Shown here: in pieces, positions 18,689-27,285 of the stretch
Layout of the letters: each line of letters starts with the position of its first letter
Position numbering within the stretch: the stretch's first letter is position 1
Assembly (NCBI GenBank): GCA_017312345.1
Contig: BLAA01000001.1
Location: 2,232,001 to 2,296,000, forward strand
Length of the DNA: 64,000 bases
Direction of reading: 5' to 3'
Source: Candidatus Denitrolinea symbiosum
GTDB lineage: Bacteria; Chloroflexota; Anaerolineae; Anaerolineales; Villigracilaceae
The notes under the pieces: model-generated
The model's input: the letters and a program-made list of their open reading frames with translations, nothing else
What the model was told of the DNA's origin: nothing
The model's database searches: none
Made by a program: the position numbers and the translations under genes

Positions 18689-19990
18689 TTATCCGCTGAA
18701 GAAGATCTGGTGAAGCAGGAAGATGTTGAGGAGAATGATGAACGCGGCCACGATGCTGGCGATGACGGTGGTGATGCGCCGATTGACCAGCGTCCCCATG
18801 ATCTTCTTATCGCTGGTGAACATGACGAGCGGGATGACCGCGAACGGCAGGCCGAAACTCAACACGACCTGGCTGATGACGAGCGTGCGCGTCGGCTCCA
18901 GCCCGATGCCGATGACGATCAACGATGGGATGATGGTGATCAGCCGCCGCACCCACGGCGGGATGTGACGATGCAGGAATCCCTGCATGATGACCTGTCC
19001 CGCCATCGTGCCGACGGACGAGGAGGAGAGTCCCGAGGCGAGCAGGGAGATGCCGAAGACCAGCGAGGCCGCGCCGCCCAGCAATGGTTCGAGCGTGCGA
19101 TGCGCCTCCTCGATGGCGCCGATCTCGGTCAGCCCGTGGAAATAAAATGTAGAGGCGGCCATCATCAGCATGGAGATGTTGATCATGCTGGCGAGTCCCA
19201 TGGCGATGAACACGTCGATCAATTCATAGCGGAAGAGCGTCTGCTGCTGTTTGGGGTTGCGGGCGACGATGCGGTCCTGCGTCAACGCGGAGTGGAGGAA
19301 GAGCGCGTGCGGCATCACCGTCGCGCCGAGGATGCCCGTCGCCAGCAGGACGCTTTCCGTTCCCTGAAATTGCGGGACGAACAGGTGATACGTCACCGCG
19401 CCCCAATCGGGCTTGGAAAGGAAGGTCTCGATGAGGTAACTGACCGCCACCACCGCCACCAGCGCGGTGATGACCGCTTCCAGCGGGCGGAAGCCGTAGC
19501 GCTCCAGCCCGAGGATGAGGAAGGTGATGACTGCCGTCAGCAACCCCGCCGCGAAGAGCGGCATCCCAAAGAGCAGGTTCAGCGCCAGCGCCGCGCCGAG
19601 GAACTCCGCCAGGTCGGTGGCAATGGCGACCAGTTCGCCGATGACCCACATCCCGATCACGACGGGGCGGGAGAACTGGTTGCGGCAATGTTCAGCCAGG
19701 TTGTGTCCGGTGGCGATCCCGAGTTTGGCGGAGAGCGATTGCAGGAGCATCGCCATCAGGTTGCTGGCGAGGATGACCCACAATAGCATGTATCCGAATT
19801 TCGCGCCACCCTGAATATTGGTGGCGAAATTGCCCGGGTCCACGTAGGCCACGCTGGCGATGAAGGCGGGACCGAGGAACGGCATCAGCCGCGCGAAGAA
19901 TCCCTTTTTGCTTTTGCCCGAAAGCACGTCCCGCGCGGATTGGACGGTTTTGCGGTCTTTTTGGACGGGCTTGTCTGTTGTCTGCTTCAT
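18689..19990 (-). CDS. mntH: Nramp-family divalent metal transporter
   Basis: Proton-coupled Mn2+/Fe2+ importer of 433 residues with eleven predicted helices. The metal-binding DPGN of helix 1 is in AYVDPGNFATN (about residue 52) and the helix 6 motif is ATVMPHALFLHSAL (about 210), both canonical. A 30-residue basic N-terminal extension precedes helix 1. ATG at 19990 is chosen over a longer frame. Upstream lies a promoter overlapped by a DtxR-like box, which fits metal-dependent repression. The substrate Mn rather than Fe is inferred. Confidence 0.93.
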   Translation of the reverse strand: MKQTTDKPVQKDRKTVQSARDVLSGKSKKGFFARLMPFLGPAFIASVAYVDPGNFATNIQGGAKFGYMLLWVILASNLMAMLLQSLSAKLGIATGHNLAEHCRNQFSRPVVIGMWVIGELVAIATDLAEFLGAALALNLLFGMPLFAAGLLTAVITFLILGLERYGFRPLEAVITALVAVVAVSYLIETFLSKPDWGAVTYHLFVPQFQGTESVLLATGILGATVMPHALFLHSALTQDRIVARNPKQQQTLFRYELIDVFIAMGLASMINISMLMMAASTFYFHGLTEIGAIEEAHRTLEPLLGGAASLVFGISLLASGLSSSSVGTMAGQVIMQGFLHRHIPPWVRRLITIIPSLIVIGIGLEPTRTLVISQVVLSFGLPFAVIPLVMFTSDKKIMGTLVNRRITTVIASIVAAFIILLNIFLLHQIFFSG

Positions 19991-20167
19991 AAATACCTGT
20001 AAGGATTTGATTTCCTGCCGAGCCTTCGACCTGGGCAACGTCTCCATGCGCGGAGCGCGCTACGCGCCTGACTGGATCGCGGACGCGCGGCGCTTCTCGT
20101 CGATCTCATGGATGCGTTTCGGGCGTTCCTGGACGGGGCAGGAGTTCAGTCGCGGCTAATCAATGAT

Positions 20168-20186
20168 TTAGGATAGGCTAAATTAT
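20168..20186 (-). promoter_or_regulatory. DtxR/IdeR/MntR-type operator
   Basis: TTAGGATAGGCTAAATTAT on the plus strand matches the published DtxR/IdeR box TTAGGTTAGGCTAACCTAA at 15 of 19 positions. It overlaps the end of the mntH -10 element and covers the expected start point. Confidence 0.65.
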
Positions 20187-20214
20187 TTTAGTCTCGCTTT
20201 TTCGTTTTCGTCAA
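20185..20214 (-). promoter_or_regulatory. mntH promoter
   Basis: Minus strand TTGACG (20209-20214) and TAAAAT (20185-20190), spacing 18 bp. The mRNA leader to ATG 19990 would be about 185 nt. I see no known riboswitch consensus in it. Confidence 0.6.
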
Positions 20215-20227
20215 GAGGGCAACAGGG

Positions 20228-20256
20228 TTGACTTTTGGGACGGATGTTTGTATAAT
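20228..20256 (+). promoter_or_regulatory. Promoter of the amino-sugar operon
   Basis: TTGACT (20228-20233) and TATAAT (20251-20256) with the ideal 17-bp spacing, 85 bp before the ROK regulator ATG. Confidence 0.75.
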
Positions 20257-20259
20257 TTG

Positions 20260-20284
20260 TTTGTAAGTCCATTGAATTTACAAA
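20260..20284 (+). promoter_or_regulatory. Candidate ROK-repressor operator
   Basis: Inverted repeat TTTGTAA-N11-TTACAAA over the transcription start of the operon. Such sites are typical of ROK (NagC/XylR) repressors, so autoregulation is likely. Confidence 0.55.
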
Positions 20285-20340
20285 GTCGCCCGAACGGAGC
20301 ATCGCGTCTGACCGCCCCGCGGCGGAATGTGGAAGCGCTT

Positions 20341-21489
20341 ATGAAAAAAGCCACGCATCAACTGACCAAACAACACAACCGCGACTTGATCCTCCGCACG
20401 ATCTTTGAACGCGAGTCGATCAGCCGCGCCGAGATCGCCCGCGTAACACATCTCACGCGGACGACGGTCTCCGATTTGGTGGGGGGCATGATTAACGCGG
20501 GATTGGTGGATGAAGTCGGGCTGGGCGCGTCCATTGGGGGGAAGTCGCCGATCCTGTTGAGCGTCGTGCCGGACGCCCGCTACATGATCGGCCTGAACCT
20601 GACGCAGGATAAATTCATCGGCGCGGTCGTCAACCTGCGGGGCGAGATCAAAGAGACCGTCGAAGTGGAGGTCCACGACGACAATGGGGAGAAGGCGCTC
20701 CAACTCGTTTATCAGATCATCGACCAACTCATCCGCAAGAAATTGAAGCCCATTGTCGGCATCGGCGTGGGGACGCCCGGCCTGGTCAACACCCGCGAAG
20801 GCATCGTGGTTAACGCGGTCAATTTGGAGTGGCAGGATCTGCCTCTTGGCCGACTGCTCCAGAAGAAATACCAGATCCCCGTTTCGGTCCTGAACGACAG
20901 CCAGGCCACGGCCATCGGCGAGTTCGTCTACGGCGGCGGCCATCGCTCCGACCAGAATCTGATCGTCGTCAACGTGCGGCACGGGATCGGCGCGGGCATT
21001 TTGATCAACGGGCGGCTGTTCCAGGGCGACGGCGGCGGCGCGGGCGAGATCGGCCACGTGGTGGCGCAGGAAAACGGCAGCCTGTGCCGCTGTGGAAAAC
21101 GCGGCTGCCTCGAAACGATCTCGAGCGCGCGCGCGGTCTTGAAGCAGACCGGCCTGCCCGCCATGGATCAGGTCCGCGCCGCGCTCGAAGCCGGGGACGC
21201 CCGCGCGGCGAAGACGGTTGAAAACGCCGGTCACTATCTTGGAATTTCCCTTGCCAATTTGATCGGCACTTTGAACATCCAAAAGATCGTCCTCATGGGC
21301 GATATGAACAAACTGGGGTCGTTCTGGCTGGACACGGTGGACGCCTCGATGCGCAACGCGGCGCTGGCGCGCATGTCCGACGGGACGCGGCTCGAACTGG
21401 GGGAATTGGACGTCCGCGCCTGCATCCTCGGCGCGTCCGCGTTCCTCCTGCTCGATAACTACTCGCTCCTTTATACCGAGGAAAACTAA
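20341..21489 (+). CDS. ROK-family transcriptional repressor
   Basis: 382-residue repressor of the NagC/XylR/Mlc type. A winged helix at about 10-65 (ISRAEIARVTHLTRTTVSDLVGGMINAGLV) is followed by a sugar-kinase-like ROK fold with the phosphate motif IGLNLTQDKF, the GIGVGTPGLV region and the zinc motif CRCGKRGCLE near residue 255. It likely senses an N-acetyl-hexosamine or derivative. Start at 20341 is preferred because the upstream 31 codons lack similarity. Its stop overlaps the next start by one base. Confidence 0.9.
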   Translation: MKKATHQLTKQHNRDLILRTIFERESISRAEIARVTHLTRTTVSDLVGGMINAGLVDEVGLGASIGGKSPILLSVVPDARYMIGLNLTQDKFIGAVVNLRGEIKETVEVEVHDDNGEKALQLVYQIIDQLIRKKLKPIVGIGVGTPGLVNTREGIVVNAVNLEWQDLPLGRLLQKKYQIPVSVLNDSQATAIGEFVYGGGHRSDQNLIVVNVRHGIGAGILINGRLFQGDGGGAGEIGHVVAQENGSLCRCGKRGCLETISSARAVLKQTGLPAMDQVRAALEAGDARAAKTVENAGHYLGISLANLIGTLNIQKIVLMGDMNKLGSFWLDTVDASMRNAALARMSDGTRLELGELDVRACILGASAFLLLDNYSLLYTEEN

Positions 21490-22880
21490 TGCCCCTGGAA
21501 TTGATTGCCCCGCGTGTTCTGCCTCCGCTGGACGAATCCTTCCGCCCGGCGGCGTTGGCGAATCGAGCCTTCCAACGCGAAGCCGCGAACGGCGAGCGAC
21601 TCGTCGTCAGCCTGCAGCGAAGCGGCGAGGAGTTCTCGCGCTTCGAGACGAAGGTCTATCCCGAAGGTCATCCGAACTTTGAGGCTAATTTCCAATACGT
21701 CGAGCGGATCGTCAAATTTTTGCTCTGGCAGCGCGGCGGACACACCTTGTACGTGGGAGGCTCGCCGCGCATCGCCGAACATCTGACCCGCGTCTACTCT
21801 GCCGAGGGCGCGCGGGCATTTGATTATCACTTCATGGGCGAACAGGTTTACGAGAAACCGTTCACAGTAATCGCCTGCGGCGCGGACGACGCGCCCGCTG
21901 CGCGCGAGACGGGCAGGCGGCTCGGACGAAACCTGGCGGGACGCCGTATCGGCTTCGATCTCGGCGCGTCCGACCGCAAAGTGAGCGCGGTGGTGGACGG
22001 AGTCCCCGTCTATAGCGAGGAAGTCATGTGGGAGCCGCGCAGGCACGCCGATCCCGATTATCACTATCGCGAGATCCAGACAGCCTTGAAGACCGCCGCG
22101 TCGAAGATGACCCGCGTGGACGCCATCGGCGGCAGTTCGGCCGGCATTTATATTGACAATCGCCCGATGGTCGCCTCGCTGTTTCGCAGCGTGCCGGCGG
22201 AGCGTTTCAGCGAGGTCAAGAATCTCTTTCTGCGTTTGCGCGCCGAGTTTGGCGCGCCGCTCGAAGTCATCAATGACGGCGACGTGACCGCGCTGGCGGG
22301 CTCCATGTCCATCGGCGATAACGGCATCCTCGGCATCGCCCTCGGTTCGAGCGAGGCCGCGGGCTACGTGGATACGGAAGGCCACATCAAGGGCTGGCTG
22401 AACGAGCTGGCTTTCGCCCCGGTGGATTACAGCCCGGACGCGCCCGTTGACGAATGGTCGGGGGACAAGGGCTGCGGCGCTTCATATTTTTCGCAGCAGT
22501 GCGTTTTCCGTCTCGCGGCGCGGGCGGGTATTGAAATCCCTTCAAATTTGAAGGACGCCGAGAAACTGGAATTTGTGCAAAAGAAGCTTGAAGCGGGTTT
22601 TGGGGGCGCGCTCGCAATCTGGCGGAGCATGGGCGTCTATCTGGGGTACGGCCTGGCGCAATATGCCGATTTCTACGACCTCAAGCATGTTTTGATTCTG
22701 GGACGCTGCACCTCGGGCCGCGGCGGCAACATTTTGCTTTCGGGCGTGCGTCAGGTCTGGGAGGTTGAGTTCCCTGATCTGTTGGAAAAAATCGCCTTGC
22801 ACCTGCCGGACGAGAAAACGCGCCGCGTCGGGCAGTCTGTGGCCGCCGCGAGTTTGCCGGCGTTGGAAGGGAAGTCATGA
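21489..22880 (+). CDS. ROK-like sugar kinase
   Basis: 463-residue ASKHA-fold protein. Residues about 1-145 are a domain I do not recognise. From about 155 comes a ROK core with RIGFDLGASDRKVSAVVDG (phosphate 1), EVINDGDVTALAGS (catalytic Asp region, about 259) and GIALGSSEAAGYVD (phosphate 2). The zinc CxCGxxGCxE motif is missing; GDKGCGASYFSQQCVF is in a later position. It may phosphorylate the sugar released by the operon, but activity is unproven. Coupled (TAATG) to the repressor and overlapping the deacetylase by 4 bp. Confidence 0.8.
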   Translation: MPLELIAPRVLPPLDESFRPAALANRAFQREAANGERLVVSLQRSGEEFSRFETKVYPEGHPNFEANFQYVERIVKFLLWQRGGHTLYVGGSPRIAEHLTRVYSAEGARAFDYHFMGEQVYEKPFTVIACGADDAPAARETGRRLGRNLAGRRIGFDLGASDRKVSAVVDGVPVYSEEVMWEPRRHADPDYHYREIQTALKTAASKMTRVDAIGGSSAGIYIDNRPMVASLFRSVPAERFSEVKNLFLRLRAEFGAPLEVINDGDVTALAGSMSIGDNGILGIALGSSEAAGYVDTEGHIKGWLNELAFAPVDYSPDAPVDEWSGDKGCGASYFSQQCVFRLAARAGIEIPSNLKDAEKLEFVQKKLEAGFGGALAIWRSMGVYLGYGLAQYADFYDLKHVLILGRCTSGRGGNILLSGVRQVWEVEFPDLLEKIALHLPDEKTRRVGQSVAAASLPALEGKS

Positions 22881-23725
22881 AATTTCACCTCGCTACTTCC
22901 GAAGTCTTCATCCCCGACGGCCTGCCGGTCGAGCAGGCGCTGGCGCGCGTCACGCACTTGTGCGTCTCCGCTCACCAGGACGACATCGAGATTATGGCCG
23001 TCCAGCCGATTCTGGAATGTTTCCAGCAGGCGGACAAATGGTTCGCGGGCGCGGTTGTGACGGACGGACGCGGCTCGCCCCGCAACGGTCTCTACGAAAA
23101 TTACAGCGACGACGAGATGCGCCTCGTCCGTTTTAAAGAGCAGCGCAAGGCCGCCATCGTCGGCGAGTTCGCCGCGCAGGTCATGCTGGATTATCCCAGC
23201 AAGGTCGTCAAAGACGCCTCCCGCCCGGAGCCGGCGGACGATTTGACGCAACTGTTCCGCGCGGCCAGGCCGCAATTCGTCTACACCCACAATCTGGCCG
23301 ACAAGCACGATACGCATGTGGCGGTCGCGCTGAGGGTGATCGAGGCTCTTCGGAGGCTGGACCCGGCCGAACGTCCCGCGCGGCTCGTCGGCTGCGAAGT
23401 CTGGCGCGCGTTGGATTGGATGGACGACGCCGATAAATTCCTGATGGACGCGTCGCCGCGCGAGAATCTCCAATTTGCGTTGCTGGGCGTTTTCGACTCG
23501 CAGATCGCGGGCGGCAAACGCTACGACCTGGCTTCCATGGGACGCCGCCGCGCCAACGCCACTTATTTCGAGTCTCATGGCGTGGACGCAGCCACCGGGC
23601 TTTCGTACGGGATGGACATGACGCCGCTCGTGAACGACGCCTCGAAAAACCCGGCCGATTTCGCGCTGGATTTCATCCAACGATTTGAACAGGATGTGAA
23701 AGATCGCATTGGCAGGATGAGTTGA
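22877..23725 (+). CDS. PIG-L (LmbE) family N-acetylglucosaminyl deacetylase-like protein
   Basis: 282-residue zinc hydrolase of the PIG-L family, which removes acetyl from N-acetylglucosamine-type sugars. The metal motif AHPDDxE appears as AHQDDIE near residue 36 (proline replaced by glutamine), and the third ligand is in HDTHVAVAL near residue 150. ATG overlaps the kinase stop by 4 bp, so it is within the same operon. This supports amino-sugar use as the operon role. Confidence 0.85.
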   Translation: MKFHLATSEVFIPDGLPVEQALARVTHLCVSAHQDDIEIMAVQPILECFQQADKWFAGAVVTDGRGSPRNGLYENYSDDEMRLVRFKEQRKAAIVGEFAAQVMLDYPSKVVKDASRPEPADDLTQLFRAARPQFVYTHNLADKHDTHVAVALRVIEALRRLDPAERPARLVGCEVWRALDWMDDADKFLMDASPRENLQFALLGVFDSQIAGGKRYDLASMGRRRANATYFESHGVDAATGLSYGMDMTPLVNDASKNPADFALDFIQRFEQDVKDRIGRMS

Positions 23726-23838
23726 CAAGTTCATAGACCCTGAACCATCCGCAGAAAGGAGAGAGTAAGCAGTTACCATTTCGACCAGGAACAAGTTGCG
23801 CGTCTAATTTCGAATCTAATTCCAAGGAGAAGAAAACC

Positions 23839-25209
23839 ATGCGTAAGAATCTGTTCGCTATCCTGACCGTCCTCGTGCTGCTCAGCATGGCGCTGACAGC
23901 CTGCGGCGGCAGGCCGACCCAGGCTCCCGCTACCAAGGCCCCGGAGCAGCCGCCCGCCGCCACCAAAGTCCCCGAGCAGCCTCCCGCCGAAGCAGTCACC
24001 TTGAAGATCTACCTGCTCGATTACACGCCCGACACCATCGCCTGGCTGAAGAGCGACATCAACCCCGCCTTCGAAGCGGCTCATCCCGGCGTGACAATTG
24101 AGATCACCGAAGGCTCCTGGTCTGGCTGGGACACCACCTTTGCCGGCTTCTTTGCCGCCGGAGACGGCCCCGACATCATCAACCTCGGCTCGGAGATGAA
24201 CACCCTGTATGGCAACAGCCTCGCCGATATGGATTCCTACCTCGGCGAAGCGGCCTGGCCCGACATCAAGAACTTTGGCCCCGCGCTCGAAAACGCCAAG
24301 TTCGAAGGCAAACTGCGCGGCCTGCCGATCTTCACCGCCCCGCGCTACGTGTTCTGCCGCACCGACTTGATGGAAACCTCCGGCTGGACGACCGGCACGC
24401 CCAAGGACTTCGCAGAGTGGATCGCATTTGCCAAGCAGGCCTCCAAGGTTGACCCCGCCACCAACTCGCTGACCCAGCAGGCGCTCGTCCCGGTGGACGC
24501 CGGCTCGATGGCCGACTGGCAGTGGTGGCTGCTCGTGTTCTACTCGCTCGGCGGTCAACTCTACAAAGCCGACGGTACGCCCAACTTCGACTCCCCCGAA
24601 GCGCTGGCTACCACCAAGTTCCTGCTCGAGATGCGACAGGCCACCTACGGTCCCGCCGCGAACGCGGTCGGTTCGCTCCCGACTGGAACCGGCTCCGTGA
24701 TTGACGTGGACGACGCCACCGGCAAGAACAACGGCGCGGTCTGCCTCGCGCACTCCGGCTGGGCCGCTCCCGCCTTCACGCGCCCGACCTGGGACAAGAT
24801 CAGCATTGACCCGTTCTACGGCGATCCCGCCAACTTCCCGAACAGCAAGCCCGTTGTGCTGGCCTTCAACGACTGGCTGGCCGTGGCCGATTACAGCAAG
24901 CACAAAGACCTGGCCGCGGACTGGCTGAAACTGGCCTTCACGAAGGAAGCCAACAACAAGTGGAACGAGACCATGGGCCTGATCCCCGCCCGCAACGACT
25001 CGCAGTACGGCTACGTCACCGACTCGCCGCAGTTGAAGATCGAAGCGGAACTGGCCGCCAAATATGGCGTCGGCTTTGCCGGCATCCTGGAATCCTCGAA
25101 ACTCTCCACCATCATGCAGGACGCCCTCGGCAAACTCATCACTGAGGAACTGACTCCTGAGCAGGTGAACGAGAAGATCCAGGCCGACTATTCGGCCGCG
25201 CTCAAGTAA
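23839..25209 (+). CDS. ABC sugar-binding lipoprotein
   Basis: 456-residue extracellular solute-binding protein of the carbohydrate (family 1) type. Lipoprotein signal at 1-21 ending in lipobox LTAC, then an Ala/Pro/Lys-rich linker (about 28-52) and a binding domain. AAGGAG precedes ATG 23839. The 113-bp gap before it may hold a processing site that raises expression of the binding protein. Delivers sugar to the two permeases downstream. Confidence 0.93.
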   Translation: MRKNLFAILTVLVLLSMALTACGGRPTQAPATKAPEQPPAATKVPEQPPAEAVTLKIYLLDYTPDTIAWLKSDINPAFEAAHPGVTIEITEGSWSGWDTTFAGFFAAGDGPDIINLGSEMNTLYGNSLADMDSYLGEAAWPDIKNFGPALENAKFEGKLRGLPIFTAPRYVFCRTDLMETSGWTTGTPKDFAEWIAFAKQASKVDPATNSLTQQALVPVDAGSMADWQWWLLVFYSLGGQLYKADGTPNFDSPEALATTKFLLEMRQATYGPAANAVGSLPTGTGSVIDVDDATGKNNGAVCLAHSGWAAPAFTRPTWDKISIDPFYGDPANFPNSKPVVLAFNDWLAVADYSKHKDLAADWLKLAFTKEANNKWNETMGLIPARNDSQYGYVTDSPQLKIEAELAAKYGVGFAGILESSKLSTIMQDALGKLITEELTPEQVNEKIQADYSAALK

Positions 25210-25280
25210 GTCGGGTTACATTGACGATGGAGGGGAGCGATTCCCCTCCATCGTTTCGTTGATTTACGAGAGGACAGCCC

Positions 25281-26432
25281 ATGATCAAGAACCCGTATCT
25301 CGATGTCCTGGCGACGGCCGCTCTGACGGTCCTCTTCATCATCGTCAGCAGTTACCTGGTCGGGGGGCTGGCGCGTCTCATTGTGAAATGGCGCGGCGCC
25401 ACGCCTCGCAAACAGGCGAATACGTTTGCGGGTTACCTGTTCGCCTCGCCCTGGATCGTGGGCTTCTTCATCTTCGTCGTTGTGCCGCTCGGATTTTCGC
25501 TGTATTGGAGTTTCACCGATTACCGCATCGCGTCGGGGAAACCCATCCAATGGGTGGGACTGGAAAATTACGAGACCATTTTATTCAAGGACGACAACTT
25601 CCGCGCCTCGCTCGTCAACACGCTTTATCTCACCGTCATCGGGCTGCCGCTCCAGTTGGCGGTTGCGCTTTTCCTGGCAGCGCTGCTTAACCAGAAAATA
25701 AAAGGCGAACGCGTCTTCCGCATGTCGTTTTACCTGCCCGTGATTTTGGGATTCAACACCGCCGTCCTTTTGTGCTGGCGCCTGATGCTGAACACCGGGA
25801 CGGGCATCATCAACCAACTCCTGCGCGCCATGTCGGCTTTCCAGCCGTTCAGTTACCTGATGCGCGGCGCGATCTTCGTCCAGGAAGTTTCTGCGGCATT
25901 TTTTCTGGGGATCAACAACCGTAATTTCAACCTGTTCCATAAAGTGATCGAGGCGGGATTCCCCGCCGCCAACCGCGTCCCGCTGTGGGTGCAGAGTCCG
26001 CTCTGGTCGAAGATGTCGGTCGTCCTGCTGCTGGTCTGGGGCTGCGGCACGATGATGCTCATCTTCCTGGCGGGACTGAACAACATCCCGAAGGAATTGC
26101 ACGAGGCCGCCGAAGTGGACGGCGCTTCGGGCTGGCAGCGCTTCTGGAAGGTCTCGTTCCCCCTGCTCACGCCCTACATCTTCTACAACCTTGTGGTGGG
26201 GATGATCGCCTCCCTGCAGATCTTCGAGCCGATCTTTGTGCTGTACCGCGACAACCAGCCGCTCGTCCCCTCGGCCATTTCGATGGTCTATTACCTGTGG
26301 CAGAAAAGCTTCAGTCACTTCGAGATCGGCTATGGCTCGGCCATCTCGTGGCTGGCGCTGCTCATCATCCTGGTCATCACCGTGATCCAGTTCCGTTTGC
26401 AGGACCGCTGGGTCACGTACGACGTGTATTAG
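25281..26432 (+). CDS. ABC sugar permease (MalF/UgpA-like)
   Basis: 383-residue inner-membrane permease with about seven to eight helices. The EAA loop that docks the ATPase is EAAEVDGASGWQRFWKVSFPLL near residue 275. A loop of ~90 residues between the third and fourth core helices is longer than usual. First permease of the CUT1-type pair; no ATPase gene is in the operon, so a shared MsmX/UgpC-type ATPase elsewhere is expected. Confidence 0.92.
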   Translation: MIKNPYLDVLATAALTVLFIIVSSYLVGGLARLIVKWRGATPRKQANTFAGYLFASPWIVGFFIFVVVPLGFSLYWSFTDYRIASGKPIQWVGLENYETILFKDDNFRASLVNTLYLTVIGLPLQLAVALFLAALLNQKIKGERVFRMSFYLPVILGFNTAVLLCWRLMLNTGTGIINQLLRAMSAFQPFSYLMRGAIFVQEVSAAFFLGINNRNFNLFHKVIEAGFPAANRVPLWVQSPLWSKMSVVLLLVWGCGTMMLIFLAGLNNIPKELHEAAEVDGASGWQRFWKVSFPLLTPYIFYNLVVGMIASLQIFEPIFVLYRDNQPLVPSAISMVYYLWQKSFSHFEIGYGSAISWLALLIILVITVIQFRLQDRWVTYDVY

Positions 26433-26441
26433 GAGGGCGGC

Positions 26442-27284
26442 ATGAAACGCTACTGGCAAATGCTCAAAGGCCTGATCCTGTACATCCTCCTGACCGGCGC
26501 GACCGTGATGATGAGCTTCCCGCTCTTTTGGATGATCTCCTCCTCGTTGAAGACCGTCAGCGAGACCAACTCGCCCGGCATCATCTGGGTTCCGCCTCAT
26601 CCCACCCTGCAAGCCTACTTTGACATTTTTAAGAACAAGGCTTTCCTCACCGCCTACTTCAACTCCGTCTTCTACGTCACCCTCGCGCTGGCGGGGACGC
26701 TCATCTCCATCGCCGCGGTGGCGTACGCGTTCAGCCGCATCGAGTGGCCGGGACGCAACCTCGTCTTCTTCCTGATGCTTTCCACCATGATGATTCCCCC
26801 GCAGGCGTTGATCGTGCCGCAATACGTGTTCTTCAACCTGCTCGGCTGGGTCGGGACGTTCAAACCGTTGATCATCCCCGGCTACTTCGCGGGCGGCGCG
26901 GCCATGGTCTTTCTCCTGCGTCAGTCCATGGCGCAAATCCCGAAGGAACTGGACGAGTCCGCGTTCGTGGACGGCGCCAACCACGTGCAGATCTGGTGGG
27001 AGATCGTCCTGCCGCTGGTCAAAGCGCCGCTCGCCACCATCGCCACCTTCCTCTTCGTCGGCTTGTGGAACAGCCTGCTCACCCCGCTCATGTACCTGCA
27101 AAACGTGTCCATGTACACCCTGCCCGTGTACGTCTCCACGCTCTACAACATCAACCTGACCGTCCAGCCCTGGCCGACCATTATGACCGCCGCCGTGCTG
27201 ACGACCGTCCCATTGATGGTGGTGTTCTTCTTCGCGCAGCGCTACATCCTCGAAAGCGTGGTCGTCTCCGGCCTGAAAGGTTGA
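26442..27284 (+). CDS. ABC sugar permease (MalG/UgpE-like)
   Basis: 280-residue permease with six helices and the EAA loop ESAFVDGANHVQIWWEIVLPLV near residue 170. It begins 9 bp after the first permease behind GGAGGGC. Pairs with it to form the channel for the sugar brought by the binding protein. Confidence 0.92.
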   Translation: MKRYWQMLKGLILYILLTGATVMMSFPLFWMISSSLKTVSETNSPGIIWVPPHPTLQAYFDIFKNKAFLTAYFNSVFYVTLALAGTLISIAAVAYAFSRIEWPGRNLVFFLMLSTMMIPPQALIVPQYVFFNLLGWVGTFKPLIIPGYFAGGAAMVFLLRQSMAQIPKELDESAFVDGANHVQIWWEIVLPLVKAPLATIATFLFVGLWNSLLTPLMYLQNVSMYTLPVYVSTLYNINLTVQPWPTIMTAAVLTTVPLMVVFFFAQRYILESVVVSGLKG

Positions 27285-27285
27285 C

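Noticed and set aside
19991-20180. yybP-ykoY manganese riboswitch in the mntH leader
   Set aside because: The conserved GGGGAGUAG and partner motifs are not present on the minus strand.
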